A stretch of DNA of 64,000 nt from Poritiphilus sp965212595 (GCA_965212595.1 CBDBVE010000001.1:62001-126000); one strand, 5' to 3'; positions 17,711-26,335 are shown, counted from the first letter of the stretch. The notes: generated by a model not told the origin, from the letters alone. A program made the numbers and translations.

Positions 17711-18843
17711 CTGCGCCTTCTTTCAGAGCCATTGAGTTTTATTTCCTGCATTCCGGTTATAAGTTGATAGATGCTACTTTGGTTTTCCGCTGCCTGATCA
17801 AAACGTTTGTAGTCTAAAGCTGCTCGTTTCTTTAAGAATAACAAAGTCCATATGATATAAATAAGAGAGCCTATAAAAAAAATAGAAAAAATAGCAATGC
17901 TGAAGTAGGCAAGTATCAAACCAAAAATTATGACATTGAAAACCGAAAAGAGTGTGTTCAATGTTGTACTGGATAAAAAATCTTGTATACGGTCATGATC
18001 ATAAATACGTTGAATAATATCTCCGGCATTCCTTGAATCAAAGAATGCGATGGGTAAGCGCATAAGTTTAATGAGGAAGTCTGATATTAGATTAATATTT
18101 ATACGGCTGGTTACATGAAGAAGGATCCAACCCCTTATCAAATCCACAGAGGTCTGCGAAATAAAAAGCGTGATTTGCGCAATAAGTATGAGGTAAATGA
18201 AATTAATATTCTGATAATTTATTCCATAGTCTACAACGGACTGTGTTAAAAAAGGAAAAATTAGCTGAAGCAAGCTTCCTGCAAAAAGGCCCAAAAAAAG
18301 TTGTAGAATGTATTTCTTATGTGGTCTGAAATACCCAGACAAAAATTTAAAACCGTATTCTTTTTTCTCTGTAGTTTCATTATCATAGAACAACGGAGTA
18401 GGTTCCAGCGTAAGTAAGATACCTTCTGGGGCCTGTTGCGAGGTATGTTTACCCAACCATCCCTCTAAGAATTGTTCTTTATTGTATGTCAATGGACCAT
18501 GGGCAGGATCCATAACATAATAGGTATCTCCCTTTATATTATGAACAACAACAAAGTGCTTTTCTCTCCAAAAAGCAATACAGGGCAAGGGCACTTCTTT
18601 TTTTAAAGTATCTAGATCTATTTGTACTGGTAACGTATGAAAGCCTATAGACTCCGCTGCTTCGGCAATGCCGCCCAAAGAAACTCCTTCTCTCGTAATA
18701 TGGGTTTTGTTTCTTAAATAGTCTATAGAATATGATCTGCCGTAGTGCTTAGCAATCATGCGCAAACAGCTAGGGCCGCAATCCATCTGGTCTAATTGCC
18801 TGTAAAACGGGAATGCACTGGTGCTGGCACGAAACATCTTCAA
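17596..18843 (-). CDS. lanT: Lanthipeptide exporter, N-terminal part: C39 peptidase and membrane domain (frameshifted lanT)
   Basis: A 415-residue frame starting with a peptidase C39 domain: Cys22 in QMDCGPSC, His in HFVVVHNI and Asp in VMDPAHG form the catalytic set. This domain cuts double-glycine-type leaders during export. The ABC membrane domain follows from about residue 155 (FLSGYFRPHKKYILQLF onward). Good similarity stops at QTQTTGGN. After the G5 run at 17627-17631 the frame reads a nonsense tail and stops, while the ATPase continues in another frame. It sits 97 bp downstream of the lanthipeptide precursor gene, separated from it by a strong terminator-like hairpin. Confidence 0.87.
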   Translation of the reverse strand: MKMFRASTSAFPFYRQLDQMDCGPSCLRMIAKHYGRSYSIDYLRNKTHITREGVSLGGIAEAAESIGFHTLPVQIDLDTLKKEVPLPCIAFWREKHFVVVHNIKGDTYYVMDPAHGPLTYNKEQFLEGWLGKHTSQQAPEGILLTLEPTPLFYDNETTEKKEYGFKFLSGYFRPHKKYILQLFLGLFAGSLLQLIFPFLTQSVVDYGINYQNINFIYLILIAQITLFISQTSVDLIRGWILLHVTSRININLISDFLIKLMRLPIAFFDSRNAGDIIQRIYDHDRIQDFLSSTTLNTLFSVFNVIIFGLILAYFSIAIFSIFFIGSLIYIIWTLLFLKKRAALDYKRFDQAAENQSSIYQLITGMQEIKLNGSERRRRWEWEAIQVRLFKISIKNLSLSQTQTTGGNSLMNLKIF

Positions 18844-18861
18844 TCAAAATTTTAATTACTT

Positions 18862-18891
18862 AAAAAGGATAAACCGTGAGGTCTATCCTTT
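18862..18891 (-). terminator. Terminator or attenuator between lanA and lanT
   Basis: On the minus strand AAAGGATAGACC pairs with GGTTTATCCTTT around a four-base TCAC loop, a 12-bp stem with one G-U pair. It is followed directly by TTTTT, a textbook intrinsic terminator. It lies 50 bp after the precursor stop and 20 bp before the lanT start, so it should keep precursor mRNA high and let only part of transcription through to the exporter. Confidence 0.75.
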
Positions 18892-18900
18892 CCATAACAA

Positions 18901-18927
18901 AGCAATGTTGGGCATTACTTTTAATTT
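18901..18927. repeat. Copy of the TTGGGCATTA element downstream of lanA
   Basis: On the plus strand AGCAAT, two extra bases, then TGGGCATTACTT and AATTT match the minus strand of 26396-26421 upstream of lanC (AGCAAT, TGGGCATTACTT, GAATTT). A 12-bp exact core with matching flanks on both sides is unlikely by chance. The function is unknown. Confidence 0.5.
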
Positions 18928-18940
18928 GCTGCGATACTAC

Positions 18941-19114
18941 CTAAGGATTACAATATCTTGTTAGAATATGGCATGGGTAATCAGTAGGTTGACAAAGACA
19001 GGTAACATCCGTTTGACAGGTGATTGTGCCTTTACCCTTAATAGCATCTGATTGTAAATTGGAAATTACCTTTTTTGACAATTTCAATTTGGTACTTAAC
19101 CTTTGTTTTTTCAT
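18941..19114 (-). CDS. lanA: Class I lanthipeptide precursor peptide
   Basis: A 57-residue precursor. The ATG at 19114 is chosen over one ten codons upstream because MKKQRLSTKLKLSKKVISNL is the standard start of Bacteroidota class I lanthipeptide leaders, where the LKLSKK..ISNL block is bound by LanB. The leader runs to about Gly29 (DAIKGKG). The core of about 28 residues (from T30) has Cys at 33, 39, 41, 48 and 55, Thr at 30, 32, 35, 38, 44 and 52, and no Ser, so only methyllanthionine rings are possible. LanB and LanC are encoded nearby and a C39 exporter directly downstream. The exact cleavage point is inferred. Confidence 0.85.
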   Translation of the reverse strand: MKKQRLSTKLKLSKKVISNLQSDAIKGKGTITCQTDVTCLCQPTDYPCHILTRYCNP

Positions 19115-19182
19115 GATAGATATATTTATATTATACCTTTTCAAGTTACGTTTCTAACAAGGCTTATGATAGAGGAAACATC

Positions 19183-19213
19183 TAAGCGTAGTTGTTTTTT
19201 TTGTAAGCGTAGT
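19183..19213 (-). promoter_or_regulatory. Direct repeat upstream of lanA, probable LytTR binding site
   Basis: TAAGCGTAGT occurs exactly twice on the plus strand, at 19183-19192 and 19204-19213, giving a 21-bp period. On the minus strand each copy contains TACGCTTA, close to the published LytTR consensus of nine-base repeats two helical turns apart. The nearer copy lies 68 bp upstream of the precursor start, a position suited to an activator, and a LytTR response regulator gene lies 2 kb away. A looser third copy (AAAGTGTAGT) is at 19219-19228. Confidence 0.65.
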
Positions 19214-19234
19214 CTTATAAAGTGTAGTCTAATT

Positions 19235-21181
19235 CTATATGAAATCCATAGGAATTGTCAGATTAACCTTAGAACCAGGAAACCTTGTATCTTCAGGCTT
19301 AAGTACTGTAATCTGTATTGAGGAAGGTGTCTTTCTTTTTTTACTGATAATGGACATACGCTCTCGTACGATCTTCTCCGACAAGGAGGTATGTTGCTTG
19401 TTGGAAATAGTCGAAGCTTGATGCCCCTGCCCATATCCTATGCCATTGTCTTGAATTGAGCATACTAGGGCTTTCTTGCCTTTTGGATATACCGAAATAT
19501 TAATATTTCCTTCGGTTTTCCTCGGCGCTATCCCATGTAGTATTGCATTTTCTACAAAGGGTTGTATCAACATTGGAGGTAAGAGTATGTTTTCAGCCTG
19601 GATTGCTGAATCAATATGAATAGCGAAAGAGAATTTTTTTGAGAAGTTTGATTGCAACTCCAGATACTGAGTAAGGGCTTCAATTTCCCTGGAAAGGGGT
19701 ACAAATTCTTCGCGTGAATTCTCCAAGGTGAGGCGTACTAATTTAGATAGCTTAACTACGTATTTCTCCACCTTATTTGGATTATCTTTTTGCAGGGCGT
19801 TTATAGTATTCAAGGCATTAAAGAAAAAATGAGGATTCATTTGGGTTCTCAGCAATTGTTGTTCTAAAACCACTTGCTTGTAGCTGTTATTTAAGTTGCG
19901 CTGTCTAAAATATAACCAAAGACCGATCATTATGGCCAAAAACAAGATAGCCACACCAGAAAATATCAAGATTTGCTGTCGCTGAATTACCTCCTGACTT
20001 GTGTTAAGTGCTTCTAATTTCTTTATTTCCGATTCTTTTTCGCGCGTTTCAAACTGTATTTGCAATTTTTCGAGCTCCTGTTTTAGTTGGTCTCTGTGAA
20101 ACTCTGCCAAAAACGCTTCTTTCCCGGCCAAAGCTTTATTCATGTTATCATAGTCGCCCTTGCTTTGATATGCGAGAATGAGATTATCATAGGTGGCTAT
20201 AAAAAGACCTTTGTCATTTTTATCATAGTGTGCATAGTTATTCAAACTGTCTAATACCCCATTCAAATCACTTATAGCCTCATTCAACCGTCCTTCGTTA
20301 ATTTTGACAAAACTGAAATTGGAAATATTGTAAAGCGATATCTTAATTGCACCTTCTTTAGTTAAAGGCTTATGAACCTTAAGACTATCATTTGCGCGGC
20401 TATAGTAATAAAGTGTAGAATCTAAACGCCCTTCTGCCTTATGAACGTCTCCTAAATTGCTCAAGGTTGCTACCAAGTTGTTCTTCTTTCCGGTTTCTAT
20501 AGCGCTAGACAAAGCTTTATGAAGATATATCTTTGAAGAGTCAGGCCTATTCAGGTGATACGGGCCATAGAGCACCCCTATTCTCATTAAGGCTGTGGTT
20601 CTGCTTCGACCATTACTCGAGTATAAGGAATCATTCAAGGCTCTCGAAAAATAATCTATAGCAAGGCTATCATTGCCAAGGGCCAAATGATTGTTGGCAA
20701 TGCTTGAAATAATGTACCCTCTGGATCTAACAGGATATTTTTTTTCCAGATCTAAACACCGAAGCAAGCTCTTAAGAGACTTGGGATATTCCTTCTTGGC
20801 ATAATATGCCCTGCCGATAGCAAAGTGCGCATTCACCAGGATTGCTTCATCTGCATCACGCTTAAAAGTGCTATTTTCAAAGTAGTTGATAGCTTTATTT
20901 CCATATATGACTGCAGAATCAAATTGCTTATAATATTGCTTAAAATAGCTGTTCATCGCATAATATTTGACCCAGCCATCAACTTTAGGGTTCGTCTCCA
21001 GAACATTCTTGTAGAGTGCCAAATTCTCCTGGGTTAATGGCACTATCTTATAATCATCTATCTCTTGCTGCGAATAGGATTTTTCCTGAGCATACAGCAA
21101 ACAGCAGAATGAAACTAAAAAGCTTAAAAAATAAGCTAAGCTTTTTCGGAGTATTTTTGATAATATTACCCACAAAATCAT
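19235..21181 (-). CDS. LytS-type sensor histidine kinase with TPR repeats
   Basis: A 648-residue membrane kinase. An N-terminal signal or anchor helix (SLAYFLSFLVSFCCLLYA) is followed by about 340 residues of tetratricopeptide repeats in the periplasm, a coiled coil, one membrane helix (ILIFSGVAILFLAIMIGLWLYF), then the His-kinase/ATPase part. The phospho-acceptor motif QMNPHFFFNALNTI near residue 450 and the N-box PFVENAILHG are present; DNGIGYG is the G1 box. It should pass its signal to the LytTR regulator encoded divergently 19 bp away. The lanthipeptide precursor follows on the same strand, with its own regulatory repeat between. Confidence 0.88.
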   Translation of the reverse strand: MILWVILSKILRKSLAYFLSFLVSFCCLLYAQEKSYSQQEIDDYKIVPLTQENLALYKNVLETNPKVDGWVKYYAMNSYFKQYYKQFDSAVIYGNKAINYFENSTFKRDADEAILVNAHFAIGRAYYAKKEYPKSLKSLLRCLDLEKKYPVRSRGYIISSIANNHLALGNDSLAIDYFSRALNDSLYSSNGRSRTTALMRIGVLYGPYHLNRPDSSKIYLHKALSSAIETGKKNNLVATLSNLGDVHKAEGRLDSTLYYYSRANDSLKVHKPLTKEGAIKISLYNISNFSFVKINEGRLNEAISDLNGVLDSLNNYAHYDKNDKGLFIATYDNLILAYQSKGDYDNMNKALAGKEAFLAEFHRDQLKQELEKLQIQFETREKESEIKKLEALNTSQEVIQRQQILIFSGVAILFLAIMIGLWLYFRQRNLNNSYKQVVLEQQLLRTQMNPHFFFNALNTINALQKDNPNKVEKYVVKLSKLVRLTLENSREEFVPLSREIEALTQYLELQSNFSKKFSFAIHIDSAIQAENILLPPMLIQPFVENAILHGIAPRKTEGNINISVYPKGKKALVCSIQDNGIGYGQGHQASTISNKQHTSLSEKIVRERMSIISKKRKTPSSIQITVLKPEDTRFPGSKVNLTIPMDFI

Positions 21182-21200
21182 ATCGTAAAATAACTACTTA

Positions 21201-21953
21201 TTGATGATAAAAAAAACTACTCTTCATATAATCGAAGACGATCATGATGCAAAAATTTATCTCAAGAACATCGTTAGCGAAAATTTCAATAACATCGAGA
21301 TAGTAGGAATTTCAGACAGTGTGGAGGCCTCAATAGAAAGCATTAAAAAAACTAGTCCTGAAATTGTCTTAATGGATATTATTCTGCCTGATGGAGACGC
21401 TTTTGCAATTTTAGATGCTTTTTCTGAACCCGCCTTTGAGGTCATTTTTATTTCTGCTCATGGCGAATATTTGGAAAAGGCCCTTGAATACTATGCTTTG
21501 AATTTCCTGACCAAACCTATAGATTCAAGAAGGTTGATAAGATTATTAGATAGGTATACCCGGTTCAAGAAAAGAATGTTTGAGATGCAGAGATACGAAA
21601 TGCTTAAGGAGATAGTACAGGAAAACGGCAAGAAGTTCTTATTACATGCCGGAAGTAAACATATCGCCATTAAGTTTTCAGATATCATCCGTTGCGAGGC
21701 AGAGGGAAATTATACACTATTTTACTTAACGGGAAAAAAGAAACATCTGGTTTCTAAACCTTTGGGATATTATTGCGATCTATTGGAAGGCAAGGATTTT
21801 TTTAGAATTAGCAGATTTAACCTTATTAACCTCAGGCATATTAATCACATTTATAAAAAGGAGACCATTATTCTTAGCAATAATGACAAGGTAAATGTAT
21901 CTAAGCGAAATAGGTCTAAATTAATTGCGCTAATTACTGATTTATCGCTTTAG
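21201..21953 (+). CDS. LytTR family response regulator
   Basis: A 250-residue two-component regulator. The receiver domain (1-125) has acidic residues Glu12, Asp13 and Asp14, phospho-acceptor Asp59 in VLMDIILPDG, and Lys105 in FLTKPID. The C-terminal LytTR DNA-binding domain (about 145-250) has KFSDIIRCEAEGNYTLFYL and FFRISRFNLINLRHI. It starts 19 bp from the kinase start on the other strand, and its last 20 bp overlap the end of the convergent LanB elimination gene. The only LytTR-like repeat I found is in front of lanA, so activation of the precursor is the likely job. Confidence 0.9.
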   Translation: MMIKKTTLHIIEDDHDAKIYLKNIVSENFNNIEIVGISDSVEASIESIKKTSPEIVLMDIILPDGDAFAILDAFSEPAFEVIFISAHGEYLEKALEYYALNFLTKPIDSRRLIRLLDRYTRFKKRMFEMQRYEMLKEIVQENGKKFLLHAGSKHIAIKFSDIIRCEAEGNYTLFYLTGKKKHLVSKPLGYYCDLLEGKDFFRISRFNLINLRHINHIYKKETIILSNNDKVNVSKRNRSKLIALITDLSL

Positions 21954-22866
21954 GCAGACTATAAAACTCTTGTTTTTTTTCTTTGTTATTTTTGGCAATT
22001 TTGGATCTTATATAACGATACAAGAAATCATAGCAAACCAATTCGTGCAAGCGGTTTTTAGCCGGAAACAGGCGGTTCATCAACATATGCAGATGGCTTG
22101 CAAGAAAATTGTTTATTGCAACCTTAAGATTGTCTTCTTCCTTTAACCTAATAGTAGCTTGGACCAGGTGCAAAATATTCTTTTCTTTGATTTTAAGCAG
22201 GTTTAGCAAAGAGGAATAATCACCGGCCTGATCTCTTTTCATTCCCATGAAGGCCTCTATTTCCCCCCTGTGATTTCTGTATTTTTCATCCAATTGTTTT
22301 TTTAGCGGCCTGGACATCCCGAACTCCTGTCCGAAGCTCGTTTTTAAAGTTTCCATTAAACGAAGTTTCTTGTCATCCGTATATTCAAAAGAATCCAGAA
22401 ATGAATACATCGCTCTTAATGCAAATAGCCAGCGTAATTTTTCGCCCTCCTCTCCTTCAATTAGACCTAGGAAATTGACTATCATTTGGCTGTCATGAAA
22501 AAATAGCTTTTCAGACAATTCTATGGTGTTAGATCCGTAGCGCTCCAGTTCTCTTTGATAGGTATCTAGCTGGATACTCCAAATAAATCCCTCATCTATC
22601 AATTCTTGCACTGTAAAGAATACCGTGTTAATGATTTTTCCTATAAGGGTAATATCTGTGCACCGAAACCGTATTCTTAAATGATGTTTGGGATCCTCAT
22701 ATCTAATAAAAAACCATTGGTCAATCATGCCATTTACCAGTAGCTCTGCTGCCATTGGAGCAAGACATTCGGACAATAGCACATCAGATGTTTTCTGTCC
22801 GGTATAAATCTTGAAAAACAACCATTTTTCTCCTGGAAAAAATGTTCGTTTTATTGTGGTATTCAT
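21934..22866 (-). CDS. lanB: LanB elimination subunit (thiopeptide-type biosynthesis domain)
   Basis: A 310-residue protein equal to the C-terminal elimination domain of LanB dehydratases. It begins near WLFFKIYTG, contains the conserved HHLRIRFR and DTYQRELERYG motifs, and ends with HLHMLMNRLF and HELVCYDFLYR. It removes glutamate from glutamylated Thr to give dehydrobutyrine in the precursor core. In Gram-positive lanthipeptide systems this domain is usually fused to the glutamylation domain. Here it is a separate gene starting 3 bp after it, as in thiopeptide pathways. Its 3' end overlaps that of the convergent response regulator gene. Confidence 0.88.
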   Translation of the reverse strand: MNTTIKRTFFPGEKWLFFKIYTGQKTSDVLLSECLAPMAAELLVNGMIDQWFFIRYEDPKHHLRIRFRCTDITLIGKIINTVFFTVQELIDEGFIWSIQLDTYQRELERYGSNTIELSEKLFFHDSQMIVNFLGLIEGEEGEKLRWLFALRAMYSFLDSFEYTDDKKLRLMETLKTSFGQEFGMSRPLKKQLDEKYRNHRGEIEAFMGMKRDQAGDYSSLLNLLKIKEKNILHLVQATIRLKEEDNLKVAINNFLASHLHMLMNRLFPAKNRLHELVCYDFLYRYIRSKIAKNNKEKKQEFYSLPKAINQ

Positions 22867-22869
22867 AAA

Positions 22870-25119
22870 TCAATTTAATTTTGAGTTCGCAACTTTTCTA
22901 CTGTTATAAAATGATACGATTAGCTGATTTGTATAAAACCCCTTTTCGTTTTTCACAATACAGTCATTGTCAAATAAGAATTCAACCAATACAAAAGCTT
23001 CTTTAGTTTTAACTGTGTTCAACAACATTTTGACAGATGTGAGGTTTTCCAAATTTATCAGCAGTTTGTTATCCCCTTCAGACAAGGTAACGTATTGCGG
23101 CATCTGAAATTCTTTCCTTAAACGCTTTAGCTCATACTCCAGTTCAAAGTCATCGATATTCGGTTTCAACAATTTTTCAATATGTCCTTTTTTTAGGTTC
23201 CATGTGGCATTGTGAAGAATTAAGTTCCCAAATTCTACTCTGGGAAGAAATTCAAACTTTTGGGCTAATGGCCCATAATCAAATAAAAAACTGCTGCGCT
23301 TTCCACTACTTTGCATATCACCTAAAAAATTATATAAGGGAAGCGAATTGGTGGCATAATTGTGTGCGTTTGTCAAACGGGGAACAACCTCCTTATTATA
23401 GTTCTTTGAGGTCAGTACTAACTTGCCCGAGCTGTTTATGGAGACACTAAGGTCGTCTAATGAAAGTTGTTTGTCCTTACTTTTAACGGATTTGGCTAAA
23501 TACGGTATCTCAAACTTTCTGATAGCAGGTCGCATAAGGATGTTTCCCACCCTGGATTCAGGTAGGTGTACAATTTCCGCTAGAATTTTATCATGATTGA
23601 TATCCCTTTCAATCTCCACAATTTCTTTTAAATAGTCGGCTAATTCAGCATCAGAATGGCAGAAACGGCCAATCAAGTTTCCTGCACTCGAACCACCAAA
23701 ACCGCTAAATTTGATCTTGGTTTCTCCATCAATTTTTAAGAGTTGTACCATACAGGAAATAGTATCAGGGAGATCATCCCACATTATTGGCAAATTATCC
23801 AGATCAGCTTCTTCAAAGCTAAATTTATAGGCCCGTTTCCGTGTTGCGTCGATCAACTTTTTATGTACAAGCTCATTCGTCAAATTCCAGCTAGGTAGAC
23901 CGTTTTCGTTGCTTTTTTTACCAATGGGAAGAACAATGTCATCCACTAGTGGGTTGGTCCCTCCAGAGTCGCGATTTTGGCCATAGCCAATACCCAGTTC
24001 TACATCTAAAGCAGTAGATAAGGGAACTTCCGCCATATCAAATCGGTCGCTAAAAGCGTTTTTAAATTCCGTTAAGGCACCTTGTTCCCTTGAAGGGTTG
24101 ATATTGTTAAGGAACCACAATCCCTTTTTGAGCTCATTTAGAAGTTCACTGTCTAGCACACAGTCTGTGGTATCAATTAACATATCGGTTTGAAACATGT
24201 ACTTATCTTCAAAGTCTGTTCCCAGATTTTTAAGTTCATCAGTAATTTCTGCATAGCTGGCAACAGGGTTTCCCATGGTTTCATCCAATTTTCTCATTGC
24301 TGCCTGTGTGCTTTGAAGGGTTTGGACTATATTATTTACACCCTGTAGCCTTTTTAGAACCTCTATGATCTGCTCCATAAACTCAGGTCCGGAAACTGCA
24401 GGTTCCAGTTCGCTTACCAGCAATTGGTTAGCAACTAAATCACTAATAAACTCTCTAGCTTCTTTTATTGTTATTTCTTCGGAAGTTAATGAAGATGCCA
24501 GGTCTTCCAGTAAAGCTCCTTTTTCCGACTTTGCAAGAACAATATCGATGTACTCATTGGATGTCACCTCAACAATTTTGTGCTTTCTGGTGGCGTTGAA
24601 ATAATAATACTCTATATAACGAATTTGTTTACCTACATTATAGATACTACTGTTCGGAAAAAAAAGAAGTTGTTGCTTGATTTCCGCTTTTTGTGCCAGA
24701 TCTTGTGAAAGTGCTACCAAATAGTTCATATCTAGCCGGGTATGCCGCTTATTATGCCGGGCTTCTTTGATATTAATGCAGCTAGAAGTACCAAACCGCC
24801 CCAGACGGCAACCAGCGAATAACCCAAAAGGCGTACATCTCGAGGACATTCGGGAGATGTATTTTAACAATGAGATTTTAAGCCTTTCGCTCTTGGCTGG
24901 GTCTTTATATCCAAGCTGTAACCATTTCTCCATCTCTGTATGGAGTGTTGGAGAAGCAAGAAATAGCGCTTCTTTAAAAATAGCTTCATTACAAAGCACT
25001 TTCAACTTGAGGTCGTCAACCCGTTTCTCTGAAGTCAGGTTTTTGAACAAGGAAAGTGGAAAAAGTGATGTTCGCAAGACAAATTTTGAAAAGGCTTGAT
25101 ACGGAGTTTTCTCTTTCAT
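22870..25119 (-). CDS. lanB: LanB glutamylation subunit (lantibiotic dehydratase N-terminal domain)
   Basis: A 749-residue protein matching the large N-terminal domain of LanB. The start holds the family sequence LRTSLFPLSLFKNL, then LLKYISRMSSRCTPFGLFAGC and TRLDMNYLVALSQDL. Later motifs FSGFGGSSAGNLIGRFCH and VPRLTNAHNY are also typical. It uses glutamyl-tRNA to glutamylate Thr side chains of the precursor, the first half of dehydration. It lies between lanC (4 bp upstream) and the elimination subunit (3 bp downstream), so the three form a tight operon. Length is normal for a split LanB. Confidence 0.9.
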   Translation of the reverse strand: MKEKTPYQAFSKFVLRTSLFPLSLFKNLTSEKRVDDLKLKVLCNEAIFKEALFLASPTLHTEMEKWLQLGYKDPAKSERLKISLLKYISRMSSRCTPFGLFAGCRLGRFGTSSCINIKEARHNKRHTRLDMNYLVALSQDLAQKAEIKQQLLFFPNSSIYNVGKQIRYIEYYYFNATRKHKIVEVTSNEYIDIVLAKSEKGALLEDLASSLTSEEITIKEAREFISDLVANQLLVSELEPAVSGPEFMEQIIEVLKRLQGVNNIVQTLQSTQAAMRKLDETMGNPVASYAEITDELKNLGTDFEDKYMFQTDMLIDTTDCVLDSELLNELKKGLWFLNNINPSREQGALTEFKNAFSDRFDMAEVPLSTALDVELGIGYGQNRDSGGTNPLVDDIVLPIGKKSNENGLPSWNLTNELVHKKLIDATRKRAYKFSFEEADLDNLPIMWDDLPDTISCMVQLLKIDGETKIKFSGFGGSSAGNLIGRFCHSDAELADYLKEIVEIERDINHDKILAEIVHLPESRVGNILMRPAIRKFEIPYLAKSVKSKDKQLSLDDLSVSINSSGKLVLTSKNYNKEVVPRLTNAHNYATNSLPLYNFLGDMQSSGKRSSFLFDYGPLAQKFEFLPRVEFGNLILHNATWNLKKGHIEKLLKPNIDDFELEYELKRLRKEFQMPQYVTLSEGDNKLLINLENLTSVKMLLNTVKTKEAFVLVEFLFDNDCIVKNEKGFYTNQLIVSFYNSRKVANSKLN

Positions 25120-25123
25120 TTTT

Positions 25124-26335
25124 TTAGCTAATCATTAGACATTCATCCCAGTTCGTTTCAAAATCGGCTAAATGGTCAATTATAGTAAGTCCGATTCCAG
25201 CAACGCCCTCAAGCAAGGAAATCTCAGTCTTCCAGGTATTATTGAGGGTATCCCATTCCTTAAATCCGGCATAACCATCCTTATGGACAGACTTATCTAA
25301 ACCTTGTTGAATCCAATACCCTGCCGCCTCCTTGAAAATGTCAAGTTTTGTCTCTTTGAACATTCGATTAAAGATTTGAGCGTTGCCGAAGGCACCATGG
25401 CACAAACAGGTATCAATTACGTAGCTCTCCTCAGGCGATTTCCGCTTTATTGCGTGTTTGAAAATCTCTAAAGCCCTATGGCTTAATTGAGCATCACCTA
25501 AAGCCTTTGAGGCTTTCCAGATGCTGAGTCCTACCCCAAGATCTCCATAGCACCAGGCAAGTCTGCTGTCGTACTCCAAGCCACCACTTTTTGGTACCCA
25601 TTTAGGGAAAAGACAAAAAGCATCAGCTTCACTATTCTGGAAAGACACCAGGTAACCAATAGCTCCTTTTAGCATTTTCTCAACTTCCTTTCCAAAATCA
25701 TCAGTGATATGCAACTTGGTGAGAATTCCAATAGCAGAAGCCATTCCATGAGATAAGCTCAAATTATAGCCAATTTCGCCGGTGTCACGCTTTACTACTG
25801 AGCTCCATTTAAGATGGCCGTTCCCAGAGCTTGAAAGTTCTTTCAGTAAGCTCACAAACTCACTAAGCATGTTTTTATAAGATTCTTTGAGCTTAGTTAC
25901 TTTTGTAAGTTTGTACCTGCCAAGAAAGTAATGTGCTAGCCCAATACCTCCATGCAAGAAATCATAGTTACCTTTTTCCATATAAGACACCATCATTTTG
26001 AACAAATAGGAGTCCAAGTCGGCTAAGGGGTTCTCGTTTTTAATTTCTATAAAATCGGCATTCTGAAGATGATCCAGTACCCAACCCATTCCAGCAATTC
26101 CTGTGCAGAAGGTTGGAAAAGTATAGCCGGCATTTATTTTCTTTGAAGCTAATTCAATGATATCCATACCGATTTTTGCATTTGCATCGGTATCGCAATA
26201 TTTAGAATAGTAAAATTGAAAAATTGAAAGTCCGGAAAGTCCGGTTAAAACACCAACGTCTGAAACGTGTTTATACTGAGATCTGATAATGTGATCAATT
26301 TCATGTAGTTTTTCGTTCAGTAAAATCTCTTCCAT
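25124..26335 (-). CDS. lanC: LanC-like lanthionine synthetase cyclase
   Basis: A 403-residue alpha-toroid cyclase. The zinc ligands are present: Cys262 in WCYGDLG, and Cys312-His313 in CLCHGAFGNA. HGGIGLAHYF (near 128) and LSHGMASAIG (near 195) complete the repeated glycine-rich motifs of the family. It adds Cys thiols to dehydrobutyrines to make methyllanthionine rings. It is the first gene of the lanC-lanB-lanB operon, and its upstream region holds an imperfect inverted repeat ending six bases before the start codon. Confidence 0.92.
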   Translation of the reverse strand: MEEILLNEKLHEIDHIIRSQYKHVSDVGVLTGLSGLSIFQFYYSKYCDTDANAKIGMDIIELASKKINAGYTFPTFCTGIAGMGWVLDHLQNADFIEIKNENPLADLDSYLFKMMVSYMEKGNYDFLHGGIGLAHYFLGRYKLTKVTKLKESYKNMLSEFVSLLKELSSSGNGHLKWSSVVKRDTGEIGYNLSLSHGMASAIGILTKLHITDDFGKEVEKMLKGAIGYLVSFQNSEADAFCLFPKWVPKSGGLEYDSRLAWCYGDLGVGLSIWKASKALGDAQLSHRALEIFKHAIKRKSPEESYVIDTCLCHGAFGNAQIFNRMFKETKLDIFKEAAGYWIQQGLDKSVHKDGYAGFKEWDTLNNTWKTEISLLEGVAGIGLTIIDHLADFETNWDECLMIS

